A stretch of DNA of 64,000 nt from Streptomyces zaomyceticus (GCF_014656215.1 NZ_BNBZ01000018.1:1-64000); one strand, 5' to 3'; counted from the stretch's first letter, positions 9,483 through 17,483 are shown. The notes: generated from the letters alone by a model not told the origin. Translations and numbers: made by a program.

Positions 9483-10645
9483 CGCCGCCCCCTCCCCTTC
9501 ATGCCGAGCCGCATCCTCGCGACGATCTCGCGCTGCACCTCGCTCACCCCTCCCCCGAAGGTGTTGATCTGCGCGGCCCGGTTCATGCGCTCCAGCTCAC
9601 CGCCGTCGAACTCCCCCGGCGATCCCGCTCGCACCGTCCCCGCCCCACCCGCGATCTCCTGACATATTCGATACACCTCCACCGCCGATTCGGTTCCCAC
9701 GAACTTCACGCCGCTCGCGTCTCCCGGGGCCAGCCGACCGGCCCCCACATCGCCCACCAAACGCCAGTTCAGCAGGCGTGTCGCCGCCAGCCGGACATGC
9801 GCTTCGGCGGCCCGTACCCGAACCCACGGCTCGTCAATACGGCGCCTGCCCGTCACCGGATCGGGGGTACGGGCCCGGTCGAGCACCGCCGCGAAGAAGT
9901 CCTCGGCCTGCATGCCGATCGCGGCGAGGGCGACCCGCTCGTGGTTGAGCTGGTTGGTGATGAGCCCCCAGCCCCCGTGTTCGGGCCCGACGAGGTTCCC
10001 GGCGGGGACCCGTATCCCGTCGTAGTAGGTGGCCGTGGTCGTCAGGCCTCCGACGGTCGAGATCGGGGTCCAGGAGAATCCGGGGGCATCGGTGGGGACG
10101 AGGACGATCGAGATGCCCCGGTGCGGGGGCGCGTCGGGGTCGGTGCGGCAGGCGAGCCAGATCCAGTCGGCGTTCTGGGCGTTGGAGGTGAAGATCTTCT
10201 GGCCGTCGATCAGCCAGGAGTCCCCGTCGCGGACCGCCCGTGTCCGGAGGGAGGCGAGGTCCGTGCCGGCCTCGGGCTCGCTGTACCCGATGGCGAAGAC
10301 GGTCTCGCCGCGGAGGATCCGGGGCAGGAAGAAGGCCTTCTGCTCCTCGGTCCCGTAGGCCATGAGGGTCGGTCCGACGGTGTTCAGGGTGACCATGGAG
10401 ACGGGGGCGCCGGCCCGGTACGCCTCGTCGAAGAAGACGAACTGCTCGTCGGGGCCGCGGCCCTGTCCGCCGTACTCCTCGGGCCAGCCGAGGCCGAGGA
10501 GCCCGTCTGCGCCGATGCGGCGGAGCAGCCGGCGCTGGGCGGCGGTGTCCGTGGCGGGAGGCGGACCGTCGGGCATCACGTCCCGGAAGTACGCGCGGAG
10601 TTCGGCGCGCAGCCGCAGCTGCCGCTCGGTCGGGGCGAGGTGCAC
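9479..10645 (-). CDS. Acyl-CoA dehydrogenase (FadE29-like), first gene of igr-like operon
   Basis: The protein has 388 residues from the GTG at 10645, which has GGGAGG eight bases upstream; the frame stays open further but without a ribosome site. The family motifs AIGYSEPEAGTDLASLRTRA (acyl-CoA binding), IDGQKIFTSNAQNADW and the C-terminal FGGGVSEVQREIVA are present. It should oxidise a CoA thioester with FAD, probably as a complex with the shorter subunit at 7316-8416. It opens a five-gene operon with four-base overlaps. A palindrome 32 bases upstream (10677-10693) is a likely operator. Confidence 0.88.
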   Translation of the reverse strand: MHLAPTERQLRLRAELRAYFRDVMPDGPPPATDTAAQRRLLRRIGADGLLGLGWPEEYGGQGRGPDEQFVFFDEAYRAGAPVSMVTLNTVGPTLMAYGTEEQKAFFLPRILRGETVFAIGYSEPEAGTDLASLRTRAVRDGDSWLIDGQKIFTSNAQNADWIWLACRTDPDAPPHRGISIVLVPTDAPGFSWTPISTVGGLTTTATYYDGIRVPAGNLVGPEHGGWGLITNQLNHERVALAAIGMQAEDFFAAVLDRARTPDPVTGRRRIDEPWVRVRAAEAHVRLAATRLLNWRLVGDVGAGRLAPGDASGVKFVGTESAVEVYRICQEIAGGAGTVRAGSPGEFDGGELERMNRAAQINTFGGGVSEVQREIVARMRLGMKGRGRR

Positions 10646-10676
10646 GGCGACGGCCTCCCGTGGGACGACTGAGGTT

Positions 10677-10693
10677 TCTGACTGTCCGTCAGA
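10677..10693. promoter_or_regulatory. Palindromic operator candidate of the igr-like operon
   Basis: TCTGACTGTCCGTCAGA has exact 6-base arms around a 5-base centre and lies 32 bases upstream of the first dehydrogenase gene. The shape suits a TetR-family repressor. It does not resemble the KstR or KstR2 motifs known from mycobacterial steroid genes. Confidence 0.55.
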
Positions 10694-10749
10694 TTCAGGA
10701 CGCCTGTCAAGGTCGGCGACCGACCGCGCGCGCCCGAGCGCACAAGCGC

Positions 10750-10793
10750 GACGGCCTGTGCGCCGGTGCCGAAGCACCGGCGCACAGGCCGTC
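10750..10793. terminator. Perfect 20-bp stem hairpin downstream of the small secreted protein gene
   Basis: Arms 10750-10769 and 10774-10793 are exact inverse complements with a CGAA loop. It is placed 50 bases after the stop of the minus-strand gene at 10845-11150 and upstream of the igr-like operon promoter, so it should insulate that operon. Confidence 0.8.
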
Positions 10794-10844
10794 GTTCACA
10801 CCGCGGTCACGCCCCCCGTCGGGCCGGCTGCCGTGCGGGTCGGG

Positions 10845-11150
10845 TCACCACCACGGGTAGAAGTTGACCACCGGGTTGCTCTGCGCGATGTGGGTGAAGG
10901 CGGAGCCGTTCACGCTGGCCGTGTTGTTCTGGTTGGAGGCACCGGAACCGGTCGCCACCTGCTGCGTCGTGGTCGAGTTGCCGAAGTTGTCCCCGCCCAC
11001 GCCGCTGCCGACGATCGTGGCGACGCTCGTGTTCGATCCGTCGTCCGCGAAACCGCCGTTGTCGGCCTGCGCCACCCCGGCGAAGAGCGCGGCGGCAAGG
11101 GGCAGGGCGGCGGCAGCGGCGAGGATGCGGGCGGTACGGATGCTTGCCAT
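10845..11150 (-). CDS. Small secreted protein rich in Gly, Ser, Thr and Asn; function unknown
   Basis: The protein has 101 residues. The ATG at 11150 gives a clear Sec signal peptide (basic SIRTAR, hydrophobic core, cleavage near AQA-D around residue 29). The mature part is about 70 residues, low in charge and Gly/Ser/Thr/Asn-rich (GVGGDNFGNSTTTQQ), and ends in aromatic FYPWW. It has no cysteine. It lacks the chaplin GN/CGN pattern and the rodlin Cys pairs, so neither name is justified, though a surface role is plausible. A perfect-stem terminator follows and there is no operon partner. Confidence 0.7.
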   Translation of the reverse strand: MASIRTARILAAAAALPLAAALFAGVAQADNGGFADDGSNTSVATIVGSGVGGDNFGNSTTTQQVATGSGASNQNNTASVNGSAFTHIAQSNPVVNFYPWW

Positions 11151-11583
11151 GTCTGTTCCTCCGGGAACTGAAAACTGGTGCTCTTGCACGGAACTGCTCC
11201 GAAGAGCTCTGGAGTTCTCTGAAATGCTTCTGAAGCGCTCTGAAGTACGGCCGTTTCCGGGGCAGTTGGCCGACCGCCCCGGTCTTTCTGCTCGACGTCG
11301 CGAATCCAGAGTTGCCCACCGAATCCCCGGCGAACCACCCCGGAGCGGCCGATTCCCCCGCAAGCGTGAGGACAAGCAGATAAACCCGGTCAGTATGAGG
11401 AAAGGACCAGCTCACACGGGCAGAGACAGTTCAGGAGAGACGCATCCCGTGTGCCGCAAGCGAGGAAGCGTTCCGGCAGAATTCCCGCCAATCTGCCCCT
11501 CGGGAGAACATGGCGGAGATTCCCCGGAACAGAGAACCGAACGTACGCACAGAGCGGAGCAGGAGTTCGCCTCTCTCTGCTTC
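11151..11583. other. Gene-free region, lower G+C, upstream of the small secreted protein gene
   Basis: About 430 bases with no frame showing Streptomyces codon bias. It contains loosely repeated GAAG/CTCTGAA words near 11200-11245 and must hold the promoter of the secreted protein gene (minus strand). No clear promoter hexamers or RNA gene can be assigned. Confidence 0.4.
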
Positions 11584-12150
11584 CTAGGGAACGTCCCGCT
11601 CTCCCACAGCCGCCTCGAACGACGCATAGGCGGACGCGTCGAAGAGCACGAACCTGACCTCGGCCACCTCGGTGGGCGTCGCCCGTACCGTCTCCACGGC
11701 GATCCGCGCGCCGTCGTCCATCGGCCAGCCGTAGATCCCGGTGGAGATCGCGGGAAACGCGACCGTACGGTCCCCCAACTCGTCTGCGATCCGCAGGGAT
11801 TCGCGGTAGCAGGAGGCCAGCAGCTCCGAGCGGTCCGTCTCCCCCGACCAGACCGGACCGACCGTGTGGATCACATGCCTGGCCGGCAGGCGCCCCGCCG
11901 TGGTCGCCACGGCCTGCCCGGTCTGCAGCCCCTTGCCGTAGTGCGAGCGGCGCAGCTGCTGACAGGCGGCGAGAATCTCGGGTCCGCCCTTCCGGTGGAT
12001 GGCCCCGTCGACCCCGCCACCGCCCAGCAGCGAGGAGTTCGCGGCGTTCACGATCGCGTCCGCGGCCTCGACGGTGATGTCCCCCTGCACGAGCACGATC
12101 CGCACCACGGCGGAACCCCTTCCTCCGACAGCCCCCTTCGAAGAGTCCAT
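11584..12150 (-). CDS. Macrodomain protein (O-acetyl-ADP-ribose deacetylase family)
   Basis: This 188-residue protein is almost entirely one macrodomain of the YmdB/MacroD type. It has QGDITVEAADAIVNAANSSL for adenosine binding, the GGGGVDGAIH loop, HVIHTVGP and the FPAISTGIYGWP phosphate loop. Members remove ADP-ribose from proteins or deacetylate O-acetyl-ADP-ribose. The first ~15 residues before VVRIVLVQGD are probably dispensable, and a start at the internal GTG is possible. It stands alone, with no DarT-like toxin beside it. Confidence 0.9.
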   Translation of the reverse strand: MDSSKGAVGGRGSAVVRIVLVQGDITVEAADAIVNAANSSLLGGGGVDGAIHRKGGPEILAACQQLRRSHYGKGLQTGQAVATTAGRLPARHVIHTVGPVWSGETDRSELLASCYRESLRIADELGDRTVAFPAISTGIYGWPMDDGARIAVETVRATPTEVAEVRFVLFDASAYASFEAAVGERDVP

Positions 12151-12232
12151 TCAATCCCCCTGGGGTGGCACCGGGAAATCCCCGAGAGACGACATCGGGG
12201 CAACCCCGCAGGGCTGCCTCGGCGCAACCCGA

Positions 12233-12266
12233 AGGGGCGCCCCGGATACGCATCCGGGGCGCCCCT
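12233..12266. terminator. 15-bp stem hairpin downstream of the antitoxin-like gene
   Basis: Arms 12233-12247 and 12252-12266 pair exactly around a 4-base loop. It is 24 bases after the minus-strand stop at 12290 and upstream of the macrodomain gene. Confidence 0.75.
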
Positions 12267-12289
12267 GACGGTCGTTTCGCGCCGCCGTA

Positions 12290-12505
12290 CTACTGCTGGG
12301 GCGGGGGCGGGGGCGGCGGCGGAGAGTCCGGGGTCTGCCCCGTCCCTCCCAGCTGCTTCTTGAGCTTCGCCTGGGCGGTGTCGACGTGGCTGCTGTACTT
12401 GCCCTGCGTCTTCCCGTCGACGTAGTCACCGGCCTTGTCGACGCCCTTGGAGGCCTGATCCTCGTGGCCCTTCAGCATTCCCTTGAGCTTGTCGAACACA
12501 GACAT
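12290..12505 (-). CDS. MT0933-like antitoxin-family small protein
   Basis: The protein has 71 residues. The helical N-terminus MSVFDKLKGMLKGHEDQASKGVDKAGDYVDGKTQGKY is the hallmark of the Rv0909/MT0933 antitoxin family; the C-terminus is an unusual run of eight prolines before QQ. No toxin gene lies beside it. In Streptomyces such orphans are common and resemble stress-type CsbD-like proteins, so a toxin-antitoxin role should not be assumed. GGAGGG lies just upstream of the ATG at 12505. Confidence 0.7.
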   Translation of the reverse strand: MSVFDKLKGMLKGHEDQASKGVDKAGDYVDGKTQGKYSSHVDTAQAKLKKQLGGTGQTPDSPPPPPPPPQQ

Positions 12506-12744
12506 CCTGGCCCTCCTAGCCACTGTTCCAGCCCCTCCAGCATCACGGCACCACCGAAGTCCCGCATCCCGAGCCCCTGCCCATGGGCCGACGCGTTGCG
12601 CGGTGTCCCCGGCATGCCCGCCGTGCACGGCTCTGACCAGGTACGCAGGGCCGATCAGGATGAGTAGGCGTACTCAGGTGGCGATCCTCGGCTGCTTCGA
12701 GACTGGGCGCAGGTCGAATGAAGCGGAACGGAACGGGGAACGCC

Positions 12745-13206
12745 ATGGTGCGGCGCTGGTCGAAGCCTGAGATGTGGGTGCCCGGTGGATACCTGGCCCT
12801 GGTGGTCGCGATGCTGGTCTACATCGCGGTCGGCAGCCGGACGGGCGACATCGGTTTCTTCGGCGTCTGGCCGATCCTCGCCACCGCGCCGGTCAGCCTC
12901 CTCCTGCTGAGCGCCTTCGCACCCGCCGCGGACGCCCTGACCGGGTCGGATCCGGTCGTGGAGCCCACCTACGAAGGCTCGCAGCCGCCTCCCGAGCCGC
13001 CGCCCACGGAGTTCATCCCGGAGTCCGCCCCGCGCCCCTCGGACTGGGTGGCACCGGACACATCCGTCGACACCACGTTCGACCTATGGGTCGAATTCGG
13101 CTTCTACGGTGCGGTCCTGGCCTGCGCCCTCGTCAACGCCGCAGGGATCTGGGCCCTGTTCCGCCACGTGGCGCGGCGGCGCGACGCCAGGAGTGCGCAG
13201 GGCTAG
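12745..13206 (+). CDS. Small membrane protein of unknown function
   Basis: The protein has 153 residues from the ATG at 12745 (GGGGAA upstream); an ATG nine codons earlier is an alternative. Predicted membrane segments are about 12-30, 40-60 and 115-137. Between the second and third lies a Pro/Glu-rich acidic loop (about 65-105). It resembles the small 'SCO4225 family' membrane proteins of Streptomyces, whose role is not known. It is the last chromosomal gene before the integrated element. Confidence 0.65.
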   Translation: MVRRWSKPEMWVPGGYLALVVAMLVYIAVGSRTGDIGFFGVWPILATAPVSLLLLSAFAPAADALTGSDPVVEPTYEGSQPPPEPPPTEFIPESAPRPSDWVAPDTSVDTTFDLWVEFGFYGAVLACALVNAAGIWALFRHVARRRDARSAQG

Positions 13207-13290
13207 CGCCACGATCCTGCTCCACAGACCGCCCCTACGCACCGGTCGGCACCGGGATACAGCCGGTCCGGAGTGAGACAGGGTGAGCAC

Positions 13291-13325
13291 GGAGGGCGGG
13301 CCCCCGAATCGGGAGCCCGCCCTCC
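13291..13325. terminator. Original chromosomal terminator of tRNA-Ser(UGA), now at the left junction
   Basis: An 11-bp perfect outer stem plus an inner CCCG/CGGG stem ends 25 bases from the tRNA 3'-half copy at 13351. An equivalent but different hairpin lies at 31851-31879, at the same distance from the intact tRNA. This one is therefore the terminator displaced by insertion. Confidence 0.7.
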
Positions 13326-13350
13326 GACGTGCTGCTTCTCTGACCTGCAA

Positions 13351-13405
13351 GCGGTGGGTGTGGGATTTGAACCCACGGTGACTCGCGCCACGACGGTTTT
13401 CAAGA
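13351..13405. repeat. attL: duplicated 3' half of tRNA-Ser(UGA)
   Basis: The first 32 bases (13351-13382) are identical to 31906-31937, and 13387-13405 are identical to 31944-31962. The short stretch between, in the tRNA variable arm, differs by substitutions and a 2-base length change. The copy ends in the anticodon loop, the usual limit of such sites, and is a tRNA fragment rather than a gene. The shared 13 bases TTCTCTGACCTGC just outside (13336-13348 and 31892-31904) extend the similarity. Confidence 0.9.
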
Positions 13406-13477
13406 GAGTGCTGCGGGACTCGCCTTCACCGCGGCTGACCTGGTCATTACCCGCTCCTCGCGCCCCTCGCCGACTCG

Positions 13478-13498
13478 GGCGGTCCACACCTGGTCCAC
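13478..13498. repeat. Left arm-type integrase site candidate
   Basis: This 21-base sequence contains GGTCCACACCTGGTCCAC, itself a direct repeat of GGTCCAC. It occurs identically and in the same orientation at 31773-31793 inside the other end of the element. Position and internal repetition suit binding of the integrase N-terminal domain or of the excisionase. Confidence 0.6.
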
Positions 13499-13513
13499 TG
13501 GGTCGGTTCGGTG

Positions 13514-14632
13514 CTACCTGCCGGCCTGTGAGATCAGCGCTTGAGCGAGGTGGGGAGCAACCTCCGCAGCGCCCACCCCGAGGGCGGCAAGCGTGACGGA
13601 CTCATCGGGTTCGGTCCGCAGCGGGCGCCTCGCACGCCCAAAGCCCATCGGGTGCGCTGACTGTCGGGACTGCCGTGGGTCAAAGGTGTCGACACTCATG
13701 AGTGCCTCGGTCGACACGCCGGCCGCCACCACGATGCGGTCCGTCTGGACGATATTCAGCGCCCCGGAAAACCTCAGTAGGTCGGCGACCTGCTGAGGCA
13801 AGGCATCAGGATCCAAAATTGCGCCAAGGCCGTCTCGGGGCAACGTAGCCAGCGTGGAGAGCTGCCCGGTCTTGTACAGACGGCATTCCACGAGCTTGCC
13901 CGGCTGAGGTGTGCCCCACGACGGTGGCCGACTGGCGGGAATGCCAACGGCTACGTACTCATCAGACGTGATGGGGTTCAGCGCGACGTCGCCCCCGATC
14001 ACCCGAGTAGCCCGGATTCGGTCCATCAGCGACGCACTCAGCTGGTCCAGTTCGCGGGCCGAGTAGCCGGGGAAGTCCAGTGGCACGACGTGCAGCTCCA
14101 GCACGGAATCGTGGTTGCTGACTCGCTGGGTAGCCGTATCGTCCGAGGTCCAGTGCATGGTCGGTTGCTGTACAAGCTTGGCGAAGGCCAAAGGAGACGC
14201 AGCTGACTCCAGCTCCCTGACCTTCTGTACGACTTTATTCATCAACTCCACGGAAGTATGGAAGGAGTCGCGGAACACTCCAGTGGCATAGGCTTCCACG
14301 ACGCGTACGAACTCGTGTTGATCCGGTTCGAAGACAACGCCTTGCTTGCGGTAGACGATCCTGGGCATGCCTGCTGCCTGTGCAGCCACCCACTCGTCAT
14401 GCGTGGCCGATTGCCCAGTCTCGGAGAAGACATGGCCGTAGAACGGGCCAAGGAGGAAGAGACATACATCGGCGGTTTCCAGAGCCTTCAAGCACGCCTC
14501 CCGGCTGGGGGTGGTCTGGGCGGAGAAGTCCTCGAATCGCACAGGAGTGTGACCCAGCGAGCGAATCAGCCCGTTCAAGGCGTCGCGCTCTTCCTCAAGA
14601 CCTTTGCGGGCGCTGCTGATGAAGATCTTCAC
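13514..14632 (-). CDS. DUF4062 (TIR-like) protein, possible defence effector
   Basis: The GTG at 14632 gives 372 residues beginning exactly at the domain (KIFISSARKGLEEERDAL) and has GGAGG nine bases upstream; a GTG 12 codons earlier is the longer option. Residues 1-105 are DUF4062, a TIR/nucleoside-binding-like fold, with CLKALETADVCLFLLGPFYG and the conserved THDEWVAAQAAGMP. The remaining ~260 residues have no motif I recognise. DUF4062 occurs in sensor and abortive-infection proteins. Its lower G+C, its place beside attL and its divergent membrane neighbour suggest defence cargo. That role is inference. Confidence 0.72.
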   Translation of the reverse strand: MKIFISSARKGLEEERDALNGLIRSLGHTPVRFEDFSAQTTPSREACLKALETADVCLFLLGPFYGHVFSETGQSATHDEWVAAQAAGMPRIVYRKQGVVFEPDQHEFVRVVEAYATGVFRDSFHTSVELMNKVVQKVRELESAASPLAFAKLVQQPTMHWTSDDTATQRVSNHDSVLELHVVPLDFPGYSARELDQLSASLMDRIRATRVIGGDVALNPITSDEYVAVGIPASRPPSWGTPQPGKLVECRLYKTGQLSTLATLPRDGLGAILDPDALPQQVADLLRFSGALNIVQTDRIVVAAGVSTEALMSVDTFDPRQSRQSAHPMGFGRARRPLRTEPDESVTLAALGVGAAEVAPHLAQALISQAGR

Positions 14633-14723
14633 GCTGCGGTGCCTCCACTGCTCCGGGTTCGCCTTCACGACGAAGCGGTTGGCTCATGTGTCTAGTGTGC
14701 CGACCCTGGGAAGGAGTTTCCCC

Positions 14724-15176
14724 ATGTCCGACGTTTCAGACGAGGCGATACGCGCTTACTGGAAAGAGCACCGTGAGCAGCTGCGGCAGTGCGAAACCCA
14801 ACGCTCCACACTGACGAACCTCCTCATCGTCGTTACGGCTGCTCTGAGCGCTCTGATCGTTCAGCAGAAGTTCACGATCAACGTCGTGCCCCTCTGCATC
14901 TTCGTCGTGCTGACGGGCGCGTACGGGGCTGTTGCCGTATCCAAGTACTACGAACGTGCCTCCTACCACCTCTCTCAGGCACGGGCATTGACCGCAGACC
15001 TGGTGACGCGAGGGGTGTTGGGACCCAAAGAGGGACTCGAGCAAGCGCGTGGGGAGCACAACCGCAGGTTTCCTCGGCTGCACCGAGTCCGACTGCACCG
15101 CCTTTGGGTGGTGCTGCACCTGGCCATCGCTCTCTACGGCGTGTGCCTTTTCTGCGTGTGCGTGGCGGTGGCCTGA
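14724..15176 (+). CDS. Small three-span membrane protein, divergent from the DUF4062 gene
   Basis: The protein has 150 residues; the ATG at 14724 has AAGGAG seven bases upstream, so the longer upstream frame is rejected. An amphipathic N-terminal helix (about 5-27) leads to two close membrane segments (about 29-47 and 52-70). A cytoplasmic helical region of ~55 residues follows, then a third segment at about 128-148. The layout resembles SLATT-type membrane effectors, which pair with nucleotide-sensing partners, but the similarity is one of architecture only. Only 91 bases separate the two divergent starts, so control is probably shared. Confidence 0.62.
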   Translation: MSDVSDEAIRAYWKEHREQLRQCETQRSTLTNLLIVVTAALSALIVQQKFTINVVPLCIFVVLTGAYGAVAVSKYYERASYHLSQARALTADLVTRGVLGPKEGLEQARGEHNRRFPRLHRVRLHRLWVVLHLAIALYGVCLFCVCVAVA

Positions 15177-15550
15177 GGGAAAGAAGGCGTCGAGGATCGA
15201 ATGCGCCGCTGGCCTCCTGGACGACCTCGTCAGTCGGCAGCACCCCGACGGTCTCCGGCCAGGGGGCGTTCTTCCACAGGTTGCCTGTCTGCGCTCCCAG
15301 TAGTAGCCCTGATCCTCAAAGCCCTTCCGCCGTCGCGCATCGGACGCCCCGCTGACAGGTACCGAGATACCCCACTTCGACCCGCCCGTAGGTCGGCCCT
15401 TGCCACACGCAGCTCTGCCGGAACAGCCTAGAGCTCATAGCGGCGGCTGACATCCCGCTATTCGTCAGCCTGACGCGAGTCCTGGCCGAACCCCGCCCTG
15501 GCCACCTCCCTCTCTGCGATGCTGGAGGTCGATCGAGAGGGGCCGCAGCG
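15177..15550. other. Gene-free region between the membrane protein and NUDIX genes
   Basis: About 370 bases with no frame of convincing codon use. It probably contains the promoter of the NUDIX gene. No repeat or hairpin of note was found. Confidence 0.4.
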
Positions 15551-16084
15551 ATGCAGTGGAAGATCCACGGGGAACGTCCGATCTACGAGAACAGCTGGGT
15601 GAACCTGTGGCTCACCGACGTCGAGACGCCGGACGGGAACCGCTGGGAACACCACGTCGTCAAGCTGCGGCATCTGGCCGTGGCTGCCGTCGTCAACGAG
15701 CGGCGCGAGGTCCTGATGATGTGGCGGCACCGCTTCATCACGGACGCGTGGGCGTGGGAGTTGCCCATGGGTCTGGTGGAGGAGGGCGAGACGCCGGCCG
15801 ATGCGGCGGCCCGTGAGGTGCTGGAGGAGACCGGCTGGCGGCCCGGCCCGATCACACCCCTCATCTACGCCGAGCCTGCCAACGGCATCACCGACTCCCA
15901 GCACCACGTCTTCCGGGCCGACGGAGCGACGTACGAGGGCCCGCCGACCGAGAAGAACGAGTCGGACCGGATCGAGTGGATCCCGCTGGCCGACGTACGA
16001 GGCATGATCGACCGCCGCGAGATCGTCAGCAGTGGCTCTCTGGTCGGGCTGCTCTACGTGCTCATGGACGAGGCGATCCGCTGA
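15551..16084 (+). CDS. NUDIX hydrolase (ADP-ribose pyrophosphatase-like)
   Basis: The protein has 177 residues. The Nudix box GX5EX7REVXEEXGW is complete (GLVEEGETPADAAAREVLEETGW, about residues 75-97), so metal-dependent hydrolysis of a nucleoside diphosphate linked to another group is expected. It is closest in style to ADP-ribose/ADP-sugar pyrophosphatases. NUDIX genes are recurrent in the regulatory module of AICEs. The gene converges on, and overlaps by 23 bases, the TPR regulator gene on the other strand. Confidence 0.88.
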   Translation: MQWKIHGERPIYENSWVNLWLTDVETPDGNRWEHHVVKLRHLAVAAVVNERREVLMMWRHRFITDAWAWELPMGLVEEGETPADAAAREVLEETGWRPGPITPLIYAEPANGITDSQHHVFRADGATYEGPPTEKNESDRIEWIPLADVRGMIDRREIVSSGSLVGLLYVLMDEAIR

Positions 16085-17408
16085 CCTGACGGGGCAGCAC
16101 TTCCCGGAGCCGGGACTCGAACGCCACCGCGGCCGGTTCCCGACGGAAGGGCTCCAGCTGCTCGTAGAACTCCCGAAGGTGGCCGGCGACTCGTTGTGAG
16201 CTAACGGCCGCCGCCGGGACCAGGGCGTCCATGGCCGTGTGGCACGCCTCGTCGAGTTTGCCGCGCTGGAGCTGGGTGCGGGCGAGCCAGAAGGCGTGGA
16301 AGGCGCGGCCTCGGTGGTTCGTCTGGTGTTCTCGGCGGAGGGCGTCCGCGATGAGGGGCTCGGCGAGGGCGGCTTCGCCCAGGCGGCCGTGCGCGATGCC
16401 GGTGTCCACGATCAGCTTCGGTTCGTCGAAGTAGGCGACCCATGCCGGGTCCGGATCGCTGGCGCCGATCCGTCCGAACTGGGTGTGGGCTTCCGAAATC
16501 GCGGTGTGGGTCGCGCCGTGGTTGCCGAGGGTGGCGTGGGCGAAGGCTTCGCGCATTGCGAGCATGGCCAGCACACGCGGTGTCGTCCCCGCGGCCGCTC
16601 GGGCCTGGTCCTGGGCGGCCGTGACGAGTGCGAGGGCGTCGCCGGGCTTGTCCTGGTAGGTGGCCTGGAGACTCATGCAGGCGAGGACGTTGGCCATGAA
16701 CTGGCGGTCGTCGATGGCCTTGGCCAGGCCGAGGGATTCGGTGAAGTAGGCGCGTGCCTGGTTGTACTGGCGGGCGTCGAAGTAGGTCCATCCTGTGAGC
16801 CGGGCCAGCTCGGCCGCGATGCTGTGCAGGCCGTCCCGCAGAGGAGCCGGGCTCTGTTCCTTGAGGAGATCGACGACGTAGCGGAGCTGGCCGACGACCG
16901 CCGGCCGTAAGGTCTCGCCGCCGTGCTCGTCGTCCCGGCGCCAGTAGTCCGCGATCGACGAGTGCAGAGCGTCCAGCGTCGACGCGCTGAGATCCCGCTC
17001 GGCCGCCAGGGCGAGGATGCTATCGACGTCCGCCCCCGGCAGTCCGGCGACAAGCGGTTCGACGGCTGAGGCCGGCACCTCGGCCGGTTGGCGGGGCGTG
17101 ACCGTCAAGCTGGGCGGCGTCTCCCAGGAGCGTCGGGCAAGTCCGAGCATGTGCCCGGGGATGCGCAGTCCGTCAGAGATCCGTTCGATCACGTCCATGT
17201 GCAGCAACTGCCGCCGTCCGGCGATCACTTCGCCCACGCGGCTCGGGGTCAGGTCGCAGCGGCGCGCGATCATCGACGGATAGATGCCTGCTCGTGCCTT
17301 GACCAGCTGAAAGATGCGGCCGAAGTCTCTGGCCTGGCATGCCTCGATCATCACTGGGTCCGTGAGCAGGCTGACCGGGAGTTCCTTCGAGCGAGATGGC
17401 TCGGGCAT
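16062..17408 (-). CDS. HTH regulator with TPR-like C-terminus
   Basis: The protein has 448 residues. An Xre-type helix-turn-helix lies at about 35-85 (SMIARRCDLTPSRVGEVIAGRRQL). From about 110 on it is all-helical with TPR-like repeats (ARLTGWTYFDARQYNQARAYF and similar), the build of Streptomyces regulators that sense a small molecule or peptide. It is divergent from the radical SAM operon, and a 17-base palindrome (17467-17483) lies between the two starts, so it is the likely regulator of that operon and of itself. Confidence 0.8.
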   Translation of the reverse strand: MPEPSRSKELPVSLLTDPVMIEACQARDFGRIFQLVKARAGIYPSMIARRCDLTPSRVGEVIAGRRQLLHMDVIERISDGLRIPGHMLGLARRSWETPPSLTVTPRQPAEVPASAVEPLVAGLPGADVDSILALAAERDLSASTLDALHSSIADYWRRDDEHGGETLRPAVVGQLRYVVDLLKEQSPAPLRDGLHSIAAELARLTGWTYFDARQYNQARAYFTESLGLAKAIDDRQFMANVLACMSLQATYQDKPGDALALVTAAQDQARAAAGTTPRVLAMLAMREAFAHATLGNHGATHTAISEAHTQFGRIGASDPDPAWVAYFDEPKLIVDTGIAHGRLGEAALAEPLIADALRREHQTNHRGRAFHAFWLARTQLQRGKLDEACHTAMDALVPAAAVSSQRVAGHLREFYEQLEPFRREPAAVAFESRLREVLPRQVSGSPRP

Positions 17409-17466
17409 TGGGCACGCTCCGGCATGAGGACTACGGATCGCTGCACTTGGTCAACCGAGGGTGATG

Positions 17467-17483
17467 TTACCCAAGTTGGGTAA
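17467..17483. promoter_or_regulatory. Palindromic operator between the TPR regulator and the radical SAM operon
   Basis: TTACCCAAGTTGGGTAA has exact 8-base arms around a single central base. It lies 58 bases from the regulator start and 36 bases from the first operon gene. It is AT-richer than its surroundings and is the best candidate binding site of the HTH regulator. Confidence 0.65.

Noticed and set aside
10845..11150. Small secreted protein considered as a chaplin or rodlin
   Set aside because: It lacks the chaplin sequence pattern and rodlin cysteines; only secretion and composition are similar.
13360..13405. Left tRNA-like sequence considered as a second tRNA gene
   Set aside because: Only the 3' half is present; the acceptor 5' strand, the D arm and half of the anticodon arm are missing.
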